NCBI GenBank assembly: GCA_020860745.1
Contig: JAJBTR010000393.1
Span: 1-5,164, forward strand
Direction of reading: 5' to 3'
Length of the DNA stretch: 5,164 nucleotides
Source of the DNA: Lachnospiraceae bacterium
GTDB lineage: Bacteria > Bacillota > Clostridia > Lachnospirales > Lachnospiraceae
The translations under genes and the position numbers were made by a program. Every line of letters starts with the position of its first letter. The first letter of the stretch is position 1. Shown piece by piece: positions 1 to 5,164 of the stretch. Under the pieces are notes generated by a model that had not been told where the DNA came from, did no database searches, and worked only from the letters and a program-made list of their open reading frames with translations.

Positions 1-751
1 CATACCACTGTCCCGATACGCATGATCCCCCCATTCATCCCCAACGTATACACGTAAAGCTGATTCACCCGCTTATATTCTTTTGCACCGAAATTGTATC
101 CGATGATCGGGCGCATCCCCTGCACAAAACCATTCGCAGTCAGGTAAATAAAGGTCTGTAACTTATAATAAATGCCGAGAATTACCACATACATCTGCCC
201 GTAAACAGCAAAAATCGCGTTAAGCGCGGAAATCAGAAACGATGGCAATGCAAGATTCAACGCGGCTGGAATTCCGACAGAGTAGATTTCCTTTCCGATG
301 CCCTTCCCCTGTTTCAGATATCCGAGACCGATTCTCGCAGTCGTGGGACGTCTCGCATATATCATAAGATAAATCAGCACCGATACCGCCTGCCCGAGCC
401 CTGTGGCAAACGCCGCTCCCTCAATCCCTAAAGCAGGGAAAAAACCTGCTCCGAATATAATAAGCGTATCCATCAAAATATTGTAAACACATCCCGCCAT
501 GAGCGCGATCATCGTGACCTTCATCCTTCCTACCGCCTGAAAAACCTTTTCAAAAACCAGACTGACCGCGGTGACAATATTCTGTACGGGATATACCAGA
601 GAGATCGCCGTCATCGCGTCCTCACTGATTTTTGCCACAAAATAGCTGTCGATAATATTGTACAATTCACCAGCATGGATATAACCATCGGCGCTGACAT
701 GGAAAAAATCAGCGGCAATATCGGTTTTTCTTTCATAAATTTCTCGTCCAC
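1..751 (-). pseudogene. MATE-family multidrug efflux transporter, frameshifted, internally deleted, cut by window edge
   Basis: This is the N-terminal and middle part of a MATE (multi-antimicrobial extrusion) inner-membrane antiporter, a family that exports cationic drugs using Na+ or H+. The start is GTG at 751, with an AGGGGAGGGG ribosome binding site 7 bases upstream. The first 29 codons read VDEKFMKEKPILPLIFSMSA and onward to MLVN, typical of MATE TM1. At 664-663 the frame shifts: the following YNIIDSYFVAKISEDA block is one register off, and the original frame stops at TGA 613-611 after 46 codons. From 662 to 1 the shifted frame is open and MATE-like (VFQAVGRMK, ALGIEGAAFATG, GIPAALNLALPS, GIYYKLQTF, NGFVQGMRPIIGYNFGA). 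After NIVTAVS (near 561) the sequence jumps directly to LVFEKVFQAVGR; in intact relatives I recall roughly 75-80 residues (TM2-TM4) between these. Two independent lesions make it a likely pseudogene. The C-terminus lies outside the window. Confidence 0.88.
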
Positions 752-758
752 TTATATT

Positions 759-768
759 CCCCTCCCCT
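759..768 (-). promoter_or_regulatory. Ribosome binding site of the MATE pseudogene
   Basis: On the minus strand this reads AGGGGAGGGG, 7 bases before GTG 751. It fixes the GTG as the original start, because the first ATG downstream (codon 6) has no comparable site. The signal is intact although the reading frame behind it is broken. Confidence 0.75.
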
Positions 769-778
769 GGATGAAAAA

Positions 779-794
779 TTACTATTCACAGTAA
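779..794. repeat. Short inverted repeat upstream of the MATE pseudogene, possible operator
   Basis: The plus strand reads TTACT, six bases, AGTAA, giving two perfect 5-base arms. It lies about 28 bases before the MATE start, between that gene and the terminator of the preceding operon. That is where a repressor site or promoter element for the transporter would sit. The arms are short and the DNA is AT-rich, so chance is a real alternative. I found no convincing -35/-10 pair beside it. Confidence 0.25.
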
Positions 795-796
795 CA

Positions 797-837
797 ATAA
801 AAATGCCACACAATCACTTTCTCAGTGACTGTGTGGC
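797..837 (-). terminator. Rho-independent terminator of the hydrolase-lacA-galactosidase operon
   Basis: The arms GCCACACA (805-812) and TGTGTGGC (830-837) pair perfectly. After one A/C mismatch the stem continues for five more pairs (814-818 with 824-828) around a 5-base loop at 819-823. Read on the minus strand, the hairpin is followed directly by ATTTTTAT (797-804), which supplies the U-tract. On the plus strand the stem is followed by GAAAAA, so it should work only for leftward transcription. It lies 45 bases past the last small ORF and about 200 bases past the galactosidase stop. It separates that operon from the MATE pseudogene. Confidence 0.85.
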
Positions 838-882
838 GAAAAATGGTCAAACCAGAAAAATCCACATCTCGTTTTAGCGGTA

Positions 883-1041
883 TCAATCAATGTTCTGATT
901 ATAGTACGGGACATAAATCCCGTCAAGGAAATTTATTTTATCCGGCGTACCTTTTAATTCAATGGGCTCGTCTAAATACTGTTGCCGCACAATAAGCTGC
1001 ATACCGCGCACTCCTATTCCCAATTTTTGAATTTTTTTCAT
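883..1041 (-). CDS. Possible small protein (52 aa, or 39 aa from an internal start) overlapping the galactosidase stop
   Basis: I do not recognise this protein. An ATG at 1041 overlaps the galactosidase TGA (1040-1038) in an ATGA arrangement, which allows translational coupling, and the frame runs 52 codons to TGA at 883. No ribosome binding site lies close to this ATG. A second in-frame ATG at 1002 has AGGAG (1011-1015) 8 bases upstream, so the product may instead be a 39-residue peptide beginning MQLIVRQQYLDEPIELKG. The sequence is mixed charged and hydrophobic and ends in GIYVPYYNQNID. It has no signal peptide, no membrane segment and no cysteine. It is the last reading frame before the operon terminator and is more AT-rich than the galactosidase. 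It could be a real small gene, the remnant of a longer one, or a chance open frame. The 87-codon version starting inside the galactosidase gene is not preferred. Confidence 0.4.
   Translation of the reverse strand: MKKIQKLGIGVRGMQLIVRQQYLDEPIELKGTPDKINFLDGIYVPYYNQNID
1011..1015 (-). promoter_or_regulatory. Candidate ribosome binding site for the internal start at 1002
   Basis: AGGAG on the minus strand lies 8 bases before ATG 1002. It is the only well-placed Shine-Dalgarno match in the small ORF, and it argues for the 39-residue form over the 52-residue one unless coupling to the upstream stop drives initiation. Confidence 0.4.
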
Positions 1042-3158
1042 TTTTCGGTAATAGCTTGTCTCCGTTCCAGAACCACCGTGGAAAACGGCTTCATCTTCTC
1101 TGATACTTCCCCGAAAATCACCTCTCCGGCCTCCGCTTCCGGGCAAAACGACACCGACACCGGATTAAAGTTCTGGATAAAAATATACTCTGTCTTATCA
1201 CTTCGGCGGGAAGACACCTCCACGCCGGCCGGAATCTCCTGTTCCAGAATACGCCGGATCCCGGCTTCTTTCAAAATCCGCGCATAGACATCATCATAGA
1301 ATCTCTGCTCCGCATCGGCACAGACATAGTAAGCCTTTCCCGCACCGTAACAATTCACCGTCAGCGCAGGCGTCCCGGCATAAAAGTCCTCCCCATACAC
1401 AAACAGTGACTTCGCTGTCCGCAGGTCGACCAGCTGACAAAGATGCTCGCAGCGGTATGTGATATCATGATTTAATGAATCCCACACTCCGGATTTATCC
1501 TCGCTGCGCACAACATTATCCGATAAATTCCCTGCAGCAATTTCATCTTCGCCAGATACAGCAGAATCTACCACTCGCAGCGTATTGAATTCCCCCTCAT
1601 AGAGAGCGTCAATTTCCGTGCTGCGAAGACCCATAACGTCCATCAGTCCTCCCGGCGTCCCGCCGAGAAAACACAGGTCATTCTCATCCACCACGCCGCT
1701 CCAGTAGGTCATGATAAACACGCCGCCACGCTCCACGAAAGCGCGCACTTTTTCCTCAAATCCTGCCCGGAACATATAGACCATGGGAGCCGCCACCACC
1801 TGATAGGGTTCCAGAGATTTCGTCATATCGATCACGTCCACATTGACGCCCTGCCGACGGAACGCGCCGTAAGATTTTTCCACCGCTTCCCGGTAATACA
1901 TATTTTCATTTCTGGGACCGGCTGACGCCTCCACAGCCCAACGATTCTCCCAGTCATAGACTACGGCAACGGATGCTTCCACCTTCGAGTGATGCAAGCG
2001 CTGAATCGCCTCCAGGTCTGCTCCCACCTGACAACACTCCTGATAAGTCCGATCATCTTCTTTCCCGTAATGGTCGATCACTGCCCCGTGAAGTTTCTCA
2101 TAGCCGCCCCGTCCCTTCCGAATCTGAAAATAAAGCACGCTGTCCGAGCCATGCGCAACGGCCTGCAGAGACGACGCCTCCAGCATCCCCGGCCGCTTCA
2201 GCTTGCTGACCGGTATCCAGTTCATTGCCCCGGGACAGGATTCCATCATCAAAAACGGCTCGCCCTTCATGGAACGCATCACATCATGCCGCATCCCGGC
2301 GTTCACCGCGGTCTGGCTTTCCGGTCCCTTATGCCAGAAAGGATAACTGTCCCAGGACACGATATCCACCGCGTCCGCCAACTCAAAATAATTTACCCAG
2401 GGACTTTTGTAAAGCATGTTTGTTGTAACCGGTTTCTTTGCCCCGGCCTCCCGGAGCGCCGCAATCTCCGCCCGGCAGAAATCCGTCGTCTGATAGCTCA
2501 CAAACCTGCGCCAGTCCAGATACAATCCCTGAATCGAATTTTCTCCGATGGAAGACGGGCTCTCAATCTGGTCAAAACTCTGATAATCATGGCTCCAGAA
2601 AGCAGTATTCCAACGGCGATTGACCTCATCAATTGTGTGATATTTCTCCTTCACCCAGTCCCGGAAAGCCTGCTGGCACAGCGGGCAATGGCACTCACCC
2701 ATATATTCGTTGGAAACATGCCAGAGGATTACACCCGGATGCGAATCAAAATGTTCCGCCAGCTTCTGATTCATCCTGCGTACCTTTTCCCGGTAAACCG
2801 GCGAGGTATAACAGTGGTTGTGACGTTCCCCAAAAAGCGCTCTCTGCCGCGCTTCATTGACGCGAAGCACTTCCGGGTACCGATCCGCCATCCAGTGCGG
2901 CCGCGCGCCGGATGGCGTCGCCAGATTAACCGAAATTCCGTTCTCATAAAGGCGGTCGATTGTCTCCTCCATCCAGTCAAAATTATAAACTCCCTCCGCA
3001 GGTTCCAGCTTCGCCCAGGAAAAGATTCCCAGTGAAACCGTGTTGATGTGCGCCTGCTTCATCAGACGGATATCCTCTTTCAGAATATCCGGATGGTCCA
3101 GCCACTGATCAGGGTTGTAATCCCCGCCATACAAAAAGTGTTCAAAATTTACACTCAT
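1038..3158 (-). CDS. GH42 beta-galactosidase (EC 3.2.1.23 type), complete, 706 aa
   Basis: This is a cytoplasmic retaining beta-galactosidase of glycoside hydrolase family 42, cleaving terminal beta-D-galactose from small oligosaccharides. The (beta/alpha)8 barrel covers about residues 1-385 and opens with FLYGGDYNPDQW, a family hallmark. The acid/base is Glu151 in WHVSNEY, and the nucleophile is Glu306 in LMMESCPG. Four cysteines match the zinc cluster of Thermus A4 GH42: Cys116 (in GERHNHCYTSP) and the CxCxxC at 156, 158 and 161. A GH42 trimerisation-type domain follows (about 390-600), then a small beta-rich C-terminal domain ending near PFSTVVLERR. The length is normal and no signal peptide is seen. 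I chose ATG 3158 because AGGAAAGGG sits 7 bases upstream; the ATG at 3179 would add MTGKGNY, which lies on that site. The gene follows the acetyltransferase by 54 bases. I assign the family firmly; the natural substrate (lactose, galacto-oligosaccharides or plant galactans) cannot be told from sequence. Confidence 0.95.
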   Translation of the reverse strand: MSVNFEHFLYGGDYNPDQWLDHPDILKEDIRLMKQAHINTVSLGIFSWAKLEPAEGVYNFDWMEETIDRLYENGISVNLATPSGARPHWMADRYPEVLRVNEARQRALFGERHNHCYTSPVYREKVRRMNQKLAEHFDSHPGVILWHVSNEYMGECHCPLCQQAFRDWVKEKYHTIDEVNRRWNTAFWSHDYQSFDQIESPSSIGENSIQGLYLDWRRFVSYQTTDFCRAEIAALREAGAKKPVTTNMLYKSPWVNYFELADAVDIVSWDSYPFWHKGPESQTAVNAGMRHDVMRSMKGEPFLMMESCPGAMNWIPVSKLKRPGMLEASSLQAVAHGSDSVLYFQIRKGRGGYEKLHGAVIDHYGKEDDRTYQECCQVGADLEAIQRLHHSKVEASVAVVYDWENRWAVEASAGPRNENMYYREAVEKSYGAFRRQGVNVDVIDMTKSLEPYQVVAAPMVYMFRAGFEEKVRAFVERGGVFIMTYWSGVVDENDLCFLGGTPGGLMDVMGLRSTEIDALYEGEFNTLRVVDSAVSGEDEIAAGNLSDNVVRSEDKSGVWDSLNHDITYRCEHLCQLVDLRTAKSLFVYGEDFYAGTPALTVNCYGAGKAYYVCADAEQRFYDDVYARILKEAGIRRILEQEIPAGVEVSSRRSDKTEYIFIQNFNPVSVSFCPEAEAGEVIFGEVSEKMKPFSTVVLERRQAITEK

Positions 3159-3165
3159 ATAATTT

Positions 3166-3174
3166 CCCTTTCCT
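3166..3174 (-). promoter_or_regulatory. Ribosome binding site deciding the galactosidase start
   Basis: AGGAAAGGG on the minus strand, 7 bases before ATG 3158. It lies inside the seven extra codons that would be translated from the ATG at 3179, which has no site of its own. The shorter protein is therefore the better call. Confidence 0.75.
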
Positions 3175-3205
3175 GTCATGATTGTAACTATTCAGAACCA
3201 GGCAC

Positions 3206-3224
3206 GAAAATACTACGTATTTCC
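3206..3224 (-). repeat. Small hairpin spanning the acetyltransferase stop codon
   Basis: In the minus-strand transcript GGAAAUAC pairs with GUAUUUUC across a three-base loop, giving eight pairs including one G-U, with the UAG stop at the loop and the second arm. No U-run follows, so it is not an intrinsic terminator. It may only tune translation or RNA stability between the acetyltransferase and the galactosidase, or it may be chance. Confidence 0.3.
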
Positions 3225-3782
3225 TCGCTGTCGTGTTCTCGCCGGCACGCCGGCCACCACCATATTTGCCGGCACATCTTTTGTCACCACAGCGCCGGCC
3301 GCGACAACCGCACCATCTCCGATGGTCACACCGGGCAAAATGGTCGCATGGGAACCGATCCACACTTTCTTCCCGATATGAACCGGAGCCGGGTGATTAT
3401 CGGCGCGCCTTGCGGGATCCAGGTCATGGTTAATGGTCGCAATCACAACCTGAGACCCGATCAGAGAGCCGTCGCCGATATAGATGCCGCCCTGATCCTG
3501 AAAATGGCAGCAAAAATTGATAAAGACATTTTCCCCGACAAAAATATTTTTTCCGCACTCGGAATAAAACGGCGGAAAAAGAGAAAACGTATCCGGAACC
3601 GGTTTGCCGATGAGTTTTGCAAACAGGCGGCGGATTTCACCGGCATCATGGTAACCGTTATTCAGTTCCGCGGTAATCTGCATCGCCTCCTGCGCAAACT
3701 GATGCATATAGCCATGCAGTTCCGAACCCCCGGGGGCAGCCTGACCGTTTTTTAAGCTTTCTAACGCTTCTTTCCTGTTCAT
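3213..3782 (-). CDS. Sugar O-acetyltransferase, LacA/Maa (maltose/galactoside acetyltransferase) type, 189 aa
   Basis: This protein transfers acetyl from acetyl-CoA to a sugar hydroxyl in the cytoplasm. In LacA-type enzymes this is thought to detoxify non-metabolised sugars. An N-terminal helical Mac-type segment (about 1-55) is followed by a left-handed beta helix of hexapeptide repeats (about 78-180), seen as repeated I/V-G-x-x-x-x-I units such as [26 protein letters not shown] and [13 protein letters not shown]. The expected catalytic histidine is His119 in INHDLDP, matching His115 of E. coli LacA. The substrate-side Asn89 and Asp96 also fit the family. Length is usual for the family. ATG 3782 has GGAGAAGGA 5 bases upstream. 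It starts 27 bases after the hydrolase and ends 54 bases before the GH42 gene. That pairing suggests a galactoside-related role, but family members act on many acceptors, so I give no symbol. Confidence 0.93.
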   Translation of the reverse strand: MNRKEALESLKNGQAAPGGSELHGYMHQFAQEAMQITAELNNGYHDAGEIRRLFAKLIGKPVPDTFSLFPPFYSECGKNIFVGENVFINFCCHFQDQGGIYIGDGSLIGSQVVIATINHDLDPARRADNHPAPVHIGKKVWIGSHATILPGVTIGDGAVVAAGAVVTKDVPANMVVAGVPARTRQRGNT

Positions 3783-3809
3783 GAAAATCCTTCTCCGTTT
3801 CGTTTCCGA

Positions 3810-4784
3810 TTATTTTAAATAGTTTCTGAAGAATGATTCCATTTTATCAAACGGAATCACGTCCACCCGATCATAAAGGTCGGTATGAACCGCTCCCGGA
3901 ATAATCATCAGTTCCTTATTATCACCGCTCAGCTTCGCAAAAGCATCCCTGCTGAAATAACAGGAATGTGCCTTTTCTCCGTGGATCACAAGAACGGCAT
4001 TCCGGATCTCCTGACTATACTGCAGAATCGGCATATTCAGAAAAGACTGGCACCCGGTCACATTCCAGCCGCCGTTGGAATTCAGGCTGCGGGAATGATA
4101 CCCTCGTTTGGTTTTATAATAATCGTAATAGTCCTTCACGAAAAACGGCGCGTCTTCCGGCAGAGGATCCACCACGCCGCCGCCCAGGGCGTAGCTTCCG
4201 TTTTTGTAATCGATAATACGCTGTGCACAGAGAGCCCTGCGCTTTTCATACCGGGCCTCCTCGCTGTCCTCGCTGTCAAAATATCCGTTGGCGTTCACGC
4301 GGGTCATGTCATACATGGTGGAGGCAGCGGTCGCCTTAACGCGGGGATCCAGCGCCGCCGTATTCAGCGCCATACCGCCCCAGCCGCAGATGCCAATAAT
4401 GCCGATTTTTTCCGGATCGACGTTATCCTGCACGGACAGAAAATCCACTGCCGCCATGAAATCCTCAGTGTTGATGTCCGGGGAAGCCATATAGCGGGGC
4501 TGCCCGCCGCTCTCACCGGTGTAGGACGGATCAAACGCCATCGTCAGAAATCCCCGCTCCGCCATTGTCTGCGCATATAGTCCGGAGGACTGCTCTTTCA
4601 CCGCACCGAAAGGGCCGCACACGGCGATAGCCGGAAGTTTACCTTCCGCATCTTTTGGCTCGTAGAGATCAGCGGCCAGCGTGATGCCGTACCGGTTATG
4701 AAATGTAACCTTGCTGTGGTTTACCTTGTCACTCTTCGGGAAAGTTTTATCCCATTCCATTGTCAGGTTTAATTTTTCTTCCAT
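3810..4784 (-). CDS. Alpha/beta hydrolase, dienelactone-hydrolase/YcjY-like, with cysteine nucleophile, 324 aa
   Basis: This is a cytoplasmic alpha/beta-hydrolase-fold protein of the YcjY-like group, which is widespread in Bacillota and usually annotated only as hydrolase. The oxyanion region lies near VCGPFGAVKEQ (about residues 55-64). The nucleophile elbow reads GIIGICGWGG, placing Cys133 where serine is usual, with Trp rather than Gly two residues later. The acid is probably Glu270 in VIHGEKAH, and the base is His300 in GAVHTDLYDR. A Cys-Glu-His style triad recalls dienelactone hydrolase. A cap-like insertion rich in Tyr and Asp lies around 158-240 and includes YYDYYKTKRGYHSRS. Length matches relatives I recall. 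The chosen ATG 4784 has AGAGGAGG ending 8 bases upstream; a TTG at 4805 would add seven residues across that site. It starts 17 bases after the small protein gene. Fold and family are clear; the substrate is unknown. Confidence 0.9.
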   Translation of the reverse strand: MEEKLNLTMEWDKTFPKSDKVNHSKVTFHNRYGITLAADLYEPKDAEGKLPAIAVCGPFGAVKEQSSGLYAQTMAERGFLTMAFDPSYTGESGGQPRYMASPDINTEDFMAAVDFLSVQDNVDPEKIGIIGICGWGGMALNTAALDPRVKATAASTMYDMTRVNANGYFDSEDSEEARYEKRRALCAQRIIDYKNGSYALGGGVVDPLPEDAPFFVKDYYDYYKTKRGYHSRSLNSNGGWNVTGCQSFLNMPILQYSQEIRNAVLVIHGEKAHSCYFSRDAFAKLSGDNKELMIIPGAVHTDLYDRVDVIPFDKMESFFRNYLK

Positions 4785-4792
4785 GATATTTG

Positions 4793-4800
4793 CCTCCTCT
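4793..4800 (-). promoter_or_regulatory. Ribosome binding site deciding the hydrolase start
   Basis: AGAGGAGG on the minus strand, 8 bases before ATG 4784. The alternative TTG 4805 start would translate through this site and overlaps the preceding stop codon. The strong site supports the ATG. Confidence 0.8.
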
Positions 4801-4801
4801 C

Positions 4802-5041
4802 TCAATATTGCTTTGTCTTTTTATTCAACCTGTTTACGAGATAGTCAAGACAGTCCAATTTCTTCTGTTCCGCATGAATACAGTTCAGTAAATCCCTGCG
4901 GCTGTTTTGTAATATGAACAACAACTCTCTATCCCGGCTATCTTTTCGCAACGTGACACAGCGGGAAATCATTTCCTCCTCAAACCCGATGTCAATAAGA
5001 TTCTGATAAAAACACTGCGCTTCATTGTTTGCTTCCGGCAC
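4802..5041 (-). CDS. Conserved-looking small helical protein of unknown function, 79 aa
   Basis: The function is unknown. The product is charged and probably all helical, with no signal peptide or membrane segment. It starts with an FYQNLIDIGFEEEMISRCV segment (about 11-29), has a middle stretch ending in LLFILQNSRRDLLNCIH (about 40-56), and closes with the HAEQKKLDCLDYLVNRL helix (56-72). Its overall pattern recalls short Clostridia proteins found beside MerR regulators, flavodoxins and hydrolases. Its last helix resembles the dimerising C-terminus of MerR proteins, but there is no DNA-binding domain. Two cysteines in the C-terminal half (Cys54, Cys64) and one at Cys28 are present. The GTG start at 5041 has GGGGAGG 9 bases upstream, and the stop is 17 bases before the hydrolase ATG. 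This points to joint expression and perhaps a shared job. The resemblance to those families is from memory, not from a search. Confidence 0.8.
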   Translation of the reverse strand: MPEANNEAQCFYQNLIDIGFEEEMISRCVTLRKDSRDRELLFILQNSRRDLLNCIHAEQKKLDCLDYLVNRLNKKTKQY

Positions 5042-5050
5042 TGCTCACCA

Positions 5051-5057
5051 CCTCCCC
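5051..5057 (-). promoter_or_regulatory. Ribosome binding site supporting the GTG start of the small protein
   Basis: GGGGAGG on the minus strand, 9 bases before GTG 5041. No ATG lies nearby in this frame, so the site decides for the GTG. Confidence 0.75.
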
Positions 5058-5066
5058 GTTATCAGT

Positions 5067-5095
5067 ATTTTATATTCGGACAGGGGGAATAGCAA
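5067..5095 (-). promoter_or_regulatory. Candidate sigma-A promoter for the operon
   Basis: On the minus strand TTGCTA (5090-5095; four of six matches to TTGACA) and TAAAAT (5067-5072; five of six matches to TATAAT) are separated by exactly 17 bases. Transcription would start near 5060, leaving a very short leader that begins just ahead of the GGGGAGG ribosome site. That tight spacing lowers confidence. It is the only good promoter I see, and with the terminator at 797-837 it would define a transcript of about 4.3 kb covering all four complete genes. Confidence 0.42.
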
Positions 5096-5164
5096 ATACT
5101 CGTTTTCTATTTCCAGGGTTGTTTCATGAAGAAATTTTAAACATAAGATAAATGCTGAATTTAA
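5096..5164. other. AT-rich right edge with no assigned gene
   Basis: This edge is AT-rich. On the minus strand one frame stays open from 5164 to a TGA at 5047-5045, 39 codons, and could be the tail of an upstream gene. The other two frames have stops. On the plus strand an ATG at 5152 has no ribosome site. An 8-base palindrome TTCATGAA lies at 5123-5130. Nothing here is strong enough to name. Confidence 0.3.

Noticed and set aside
883..1146. Longer 87-codon version of the small ORF starting inside the galactosidase gene
   Set aside because: Its first part overlaps the conserved galactosidase C-terminus in another frame and has no ribosome site. Starts at 1041 or 1002 are better supported.
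1989..3035. A 348-codon open frame on the plus strand, antisense to the galactosidase gene
   Set aside because: The protein is low-complexity-like, rich in Arg, His and Pro, with no recognisable domain and no good ribosome site. Its length follows from codon bias of the GH42 gene on the other strand, whose catalytic and zinc motifs are fully intact.
3181..3209. Possible internal promoter before the galactosidase, with TACAAT at 3181-3186
   Set aside because: The -10 match is good, but the hexamer at the right distance (TTTCGT) matches the -35 consensus poorly, and the gap lies in AT-rich DNA between closely packed genes.
2895..3409. Rare-cutter-like palindromes GCGGCCGC (near 2902) and GGCGCGCC (3402-3409)
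   Set aside because: They lie within conserved coding sequence and are explained by GC-rich codons. There is no sign of cloning joints or attachment sites.
3048..3755. A 235-codon plus-strand frame opposite the acetyltransferase and the galactosidase start
   Set aside because: It is antisense to the hexapeptide-repeat gene and has no domain signal. It is explained as a mirror of the real coding frame.
3885..4580. A 231-codon plus-strand frame opposite the alpha/beta hydrolase
   Set aside because: It lacks any family motif and start signal, and the minus strand carries a convincing hydrolase with catalytic residues.
5123..5130. Perfect 8-base palindrome TTCATGAA upstream of the operon
   Set aside because: The symmetry does not extend beyond 8 bases and the surroundings are AT-rich, so it is too short to call an operator.
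1..5164. Search by eye for CRISPR repeats, tRNA/rRNA, riboswitches, transposase or integrase genes and long direct repeats
   Set aside because: None was seen. Leaders between genes are too short for a riboswitch, and no repeated unit of useful length appears.

Overview
This window looks like a piece of a Clostridia chromosome, most likely a gut Lachnospiraceae-type Bacillota. The reasons are strong AGGAGG-type ribosome binding sites, moderate GC in the genes with AT-rich gaps, GTG starts, and protein families that recall that group. The taxon is inferred from style, not from a marker gene. Every supported gene is on the minus strand, so the order of transcription runs from the right end of the window to the left.

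Right to left, a promoter-like pair (about 5067-5095) precedes a probable single operon. It contains a small 79-residue helical protein (4802-5041), an alpha/beta hydrolase with a cysteine in the nucleophile position (3810-4784), a LacA/maltose-acetyltransferase-type hexapeptide-repeat sugar O-acetyltransferase (3213-3782), and a complete GH42 beta-galactosidase (1038-3158). A possible short peptide gene (883-1041) overlaps the galactosidase stop. The gaps between genes are short (17, 27 and 54 bases), and a hairpin followed by a U-rich run (797-837) closes the unit. The acetyltransferase and galactosidase suggest intracellular breakdown of beta-galactosides, with acetylation of non-metabolised sugars. 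The hydrolase and the small protein may be an older, separate module in the same transcript. No sugar transporter or regulator lies in the window.

Beyond the terminator, positions 1-751 hold the 5' part of a MATE-family drug/Na+ antiporter gene that runs off the left edge. It has a good GTG start and ribosome binding site but appears broken twice: a frameshift near 663-664, and an apparent in-frame loss of roughly 75-80 codons at about 555-563 (estimated from memory of the family). It is called a pseudogene.

I see no CRISPR array, tRNA, rRNA, insertion sequence or integrase, and no stretch longer than 300 bases without a gene. Most of the window is ordinary metabolic DNA. The most notable points are the doubly damaged MATE gene, the short ORF fused by ATGA overlap to the galactosidase stop, and the conserved-looking small protein ahead of the hydrolase.
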